This document shows, one piece after another, positions 60,456 through 64,000 of a stretch of DNA of 64,000 nt. The stretch is from Castor canadensis (lineage: Eukaryota; Chordata; Mammalia; Rodentia; Castoridae). Each line of letters begins with the position of its first letter. The first letter of the stretch is position 1. Made by a program: the position numbers and the translations under genes. The notes below the pieces were generated by a model, which was not told where the DNA came from, did no database searches, and was given only the letters and a program-made list of their open reading frames with translations. The stretch covers positions 136,533,490-136,597,489 of the forward strand of contig NC_133396.1 in assembly GCF_047511655.1 (NCBI RefSeq), written 5' to 3'.

Positions 60456-60525
60456 ATATGTGTGTGTTGAACAAAGTTTACTTGTGAATATATATGCATA
60501 AATGAATGCAAGTTTTATGTAGAGA

Positions 60526-60620
60526 GATCGATAGATAGATGATAGGTAGATGATAGATGATTGATGGATAGATAGATGATAGATAGGATGATAGATAGAC
60601 AGATAGATAGATGATAGATA
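60526..60620. repeat. (GATA)n/(GATG)n microsatellite
   Basis: GATA units interrupted by GATG and GGTA, directly followed by a short CA run. It lies just after an L1 fragment. Overlapping Ser/Ile/Tyr-rich frames are artefacts. Confidence 0.95.
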
Positions 60621-61293
60621 CACACACATACTTGGATGCAAGTCAAGTCATACACTTCCATTAACCTAAAATATTGCTTGACTTGTAGCTCCAATCTCAC
60701 AAAAATTTGGTTAAAATCTAAAGCACTAGGTCTGCTGACTGGTCAACTGGGATAGTCATCTAAATACTTACTCATAAATAACCTATTCTACTAAATATCA
60801 TAATCAACTGAATATATGTATATACAAAAGAAAATATAAAACCCAAGAATAAAGAATAATTAATAATTAATTAACTGAACAGTACTACATTCGTTTATTT
60901 TTAAGAGTTTGAATTAGGAAGGGATTTTCAACTTGTAGTTTTTGTTAAACATCTCTTACTTTGAGTAAGACAACCTCTCTGAAATGTGTCTGATGATAGC
61001 TTCATTGAACATCCAAGAATGCATGTGCATATTCTGGGTTAGATGAAATATGCTGTACATGCATCACACTGGTACCTCTCTAAACTCAATCTTAACAATG
61101 ATCCACATAAAATTCAGTCAGATTCCAGTTAGATATAATATCAGACATCACCAAATAAATGCCATAAATAATTAAATTATATAGAATGTTATATATACAT
61201 ATGCTTATGGAAGTTTAAGTACTACCCAGATTTCTCACTTTTTCCTCAATTGTATTTTTAACCAAATAATAGATTCTCATTTGAAATAATCTG
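60621..61293. other. Unique AT-rich sequence
   Basis: Nothing recognised. Confidence 0.45.
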
Positions 61294-61750
61294 TTATTTT
61301 AACTTTGATTTTTGAGGGCAGTCCAATGACAAAATCAGAAGGTCTTTGTAGCCGTTGATCCTCTTCTGCCAGTGGACCTGTTTTTCCTCATCCTTCCTTG
61401 AGCTAAATGTAGTAAAAGGGGTGATTCCCTCTATCTTCCACATGCTCTTTATCACACCTCCGTAGCTTGGTAATTTATTTGGCACTGGTCTTTGCAAGCT
61501 GACTGTTGATAGTTGCAACCTTCCTGATTTTGTGTATTCAGTTTGAAAAAGGCTTTTCTTTTCTTTTTTTTTTTCAAAAGCAGCTAGCTGTGAACAGAAA
61601 TAAAAAAAAAGATTTACCTTATCTAGCTCCATCCCAAACAAGGTGCTATGCTTCCTGTGGCTTCAATTTGACAAGAAAAGCCCTGAGCAGGCATAGAGCA
61701 TCATCGCTTGTCACTGTGAGGCAACAGAGTGGAAAAGACATGAGATAGTG
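61294..61750 (-). other. Unexplained segment with a 115-codon frame
   Basis: A minus-strand frame of 115 codons (61294-61641) lies in a stretch that retains scattered CpGs (near 61352, 61461 and 61706). A pyrimidine tract ending in CAG on the minus strand looks like a splice acceptor, with the AG at about 61594, but no matching donor or protein family is recognised. It could be an old exon, a pseudogene piece or chance. Confidence 0.25.
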
Positions 61751-62125
61751 TAGAAATAAGCAAGTGTAGCAGGTAACTAATTAAGATTCGGGTGAGTGGA
61801 GAAAGATTTTCTGAACCTAAGAAATGCAATTCTGCCATATCTACCATACATAATACAAAGCATACATAACCACCAGGCAACTAGTTCATCTTGAGAAATA
61901 CAAACATTTTTCTGTAACTTTTAAAGTAAACATGGTAGATAAAATGAAAACTACAAATAGACAAAAAAATATAATAACTATCTTTGCTGTATATGATTGT
62001 CTCATACAGAAACCAACATTGACTTATTCTAAGTCAGGAAAACAAATATTCCTGTTCTCAATATCAAAATCTCTTCCTCTCTCTCCTTGTCAGTATAACA
62101 TATGTGAATACATAAATATATGAGA
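61751..62125. other. Unique non-coding sequence
   Basis: Nothing recognised. Confidence 0.45.
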
Positions 62126-62195
62126 TTCTTTATATATATATAGCTACTTTTAATATATAATAATATAACACAATATAATATAATAATATAATGAA
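62126..62195. repeat. AT-rich low-complexity tract
   Basis: A (TA)n run followed by TAATA/ATAATATA units. Confidence 0.85.
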
Positions 62196-64000
62196 ATCCA
62201 AAATGCCAAATGGAATTACATGTAGTCTAATGTTCATTGGTAAATATTTTTCCTACATTTACCTCTCCAAAAAATTTTCCCTCATTTGTCCTGTTTTGTT
62301 TCTATCACTTTACTTCCTTAACATTTTTCCATGTGTACATTGTTCTAAAATGATTTAGGGGCTCTTTTTTTGAATCAGGCTTTTTATGCAGAATATTTTA
62401 CAAGGGAACCCAACATACTTGAGTAATTATATCCAAGGTGGTTTCTGAAATCAGTTATTAAGATTGTGTGAAGAATGATAAACAGCTAAACACCAAGTGA
62501 AGCTTCCTTCTTTCTCCCTATTCCTCTTTGCACTTCTTCCCATGTGTGAATTCATTCACAAGTCTAATCCTTTCCTGATCTCTCGGACTGATTTTCTATT
62601 CTGAAAATTGATGTTGAAACAGTAAGACTTCCATGTACTGAAGTTTCCATATTTTTCAATAAACTATAGACTCTTTTCTATAAACCACTTGGCACTGTGC
62701 TCAGAAATGAAGACAAGGTAATCAAACAAGATCATCCCTGTCCTCCAAAAATTATAACGCAGTAGGAAAAGCTCACAACTGCTTCACCACATATTTTCAT
62801 TTCTCCTGGACTTCCTGGTCAGTTAGCTGAGAGCTCAAGACAAAACTATGCTTCTACCTTTTGCAACAACTGAACCTCTGGGAAAGAAAGTATGCCAAGG
62901 TTATCTAAGATTCAGCAATTCCCTACAAAAATTCTTCATGTAAAGTACTCACGAGTGACCTCCTAATAAAGAACATTTTGAGCTGAAAGATCACACTCAT
63001 TTTCCTTTTTCTAAAATTATACATCTAAGTGGAGAACACTGACTGATCCACACTGGCCTTGTTACTGATATTGCATTCATTGTATTCACATATAAAGCTG
63101 CCTCGAGTTTATGGAATTCTTTCTATTGTGTCTGAAGAGTCATGTTCAGCTATTGATCAGAAGGCATACATATTGTATAGTCACTTTGAAGAGACTTTTT
63201 CAACCTTTGTGTTCATTTTCTTATGACAATGCATATTGTGTTCATTTTTCATAGTGATTCCACTACTTTGAATGTATCTTGCCAGTGTCCAACCTCTAAA
63301 CAAGCGGGTGGCCATTTGTTACAGTATGTTTGCAGTTTCTTTCAGTTCCAGTATTCATGCAAATTTTGTTCCATGAATGAAACAGTAAAGACATTAACTC
63401 AATAATACTGCTTAGGAAAAGGAAAGACTGACTATTTCTTGTAATTTCCAAGCATCACTGTTGGTGATACAACATTAAATCAGTCTGCATATGTGTGTGC
63501 GTGTGCGTGCTACTGATGAGAACTAATATAAAATATAAACCAACAACCCAATTTTCTATAATGTCAGTGATTTTATTACTTTTTCCCGCCATCACTATCT
63601 CCTGGTTTCTCTTGCTTTTTTTTCTAGATCTTTTGGCTCTGTCATCTTTCCTTGTTAGTGTTGAAAACTTTCCTCAAAGATTCTGAACAGTACATTTTGT
63701 ATATAATTGAAATACGTTTCTGTTTCCTTTCACTGATGGGAATGGCAATACAATGAGGAAACGGAGCTTATTGGCCTCCATACATAAATCCCATGCACTT
63801 AAAATATCCTGTAGTTCTGGTCACTTCTTATTCCTGTAATGGCATGAGGACCCTTAAGTATCCAGCTGATGGTGTTCCTAGCAGCAGTCACAAAGCCTTC
63901 AGATCCTCAACACTCATGATTCTGGAGATCAAGTCACCTATCTTAAAGTGGATCGTTTTACCTGGTTGAGTGTCACTAACTCCAGACCCATATATTCCCA
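62196..64000. other. Unique non-coding sequence to window end
   Basis: No gene recognised. A phrase near 62690-62780 ('ggcactgtgctcagaaatga') faintly recalls an ancient MIR/L2-class repeat. A short GT-rich run lies at 63494-63512. The last 300 bases are slightly GC-richer and unassigned. Confidence 0.45.

Noticed and set aside
60333..60700. Minus-strand frames rich in Ser, Ile and Tyr
   Set aside because: They translate the GATA microsatellite.
61590..61630. A tiny intron with donor- and acceptor-like ends on the minus strand
   Set aside because: The distance is about 30 bases, far too short for a spliced mammalian intron.

Overview
The window looks like gene-free nuclear DNA from a mammal: AT-rich, CpG-poor, and dominated by transposon relics of several ages. 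I found no protein-coding exon, tRNA, rRNA, snRNA or CpG island that I can support. The longest open frame is 179 codons, and most others are chance frames, simple-repeat artefacts or pieces of LINE-1. The region is best read as intergenic or deep intronic.

The SINEs point to a rodent. tRNA-derived SINEs of the type 'gtggctcaagtggtagag...cctgagttcaaaccccag' are scattered throughout, together with B1 (7SL-derived) monomers and B1-ID composites. From memory this repertoire fits the Castorimorpha (beaver, kangaroo rat and relatives), with a beaver (Castor) the most likely source. This rests on repeat recognition, not on a search. MIR, L2 and MaLR-type LTR fragments form the older mammalian background.

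Layout. 1-7364 is mostly unique sequence with a (TC)n tract, an old L1 3' piece near 2.9-3.4 kb and an unexplained CpG-retaining open-frame segment at 6.2-6.8 kb. 7365-9372 is a nested block: a MIR split by a solo LTR, an L1 with an inverted 5' segment, and a small inverted L1 3'UTR pair. 9.4-24.6 kb is largely unique, with two SINEs, one ID fragment, one LTR (16.56-16.97 kb) and simple repeats. 24655-26900 is the best-preserved L1, with the endonuclease-coding part flipped next to the ORF2 3' end. 27-36.7 kb holds several SINEs, an L1 5'UTR fragment, an antisense L1 3'UTR and a clear MIR. 36690-40383 is an L1-rich block with a long 5'UTR-like segment, an ID insertion, old ORF2 sequence and nested younger repeats. 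40.4-49.2 kb has a MIR, an L1 end, a B1, a four-monomer B1/ID composite and a large L1-derived inverted repeat (48.37-49.19 kb). 49.4-64 kb has L2, L1, MIR and SINE copies and a GATA microsatellite in otherwise unique AT-rich sequence.

No set of genes works together here and I see no convincing new biological system. The points most worth following are the L1 inversions and inverted repeat, the multi-monomer B1/ID SINEs, the gutted L1 with a retained 5'UTR, and two CpG-retaining or hairpin-bearing stretches (6.54-6.78 kb and 45.3-45.47 kb) that could be conserved non-coding elements.
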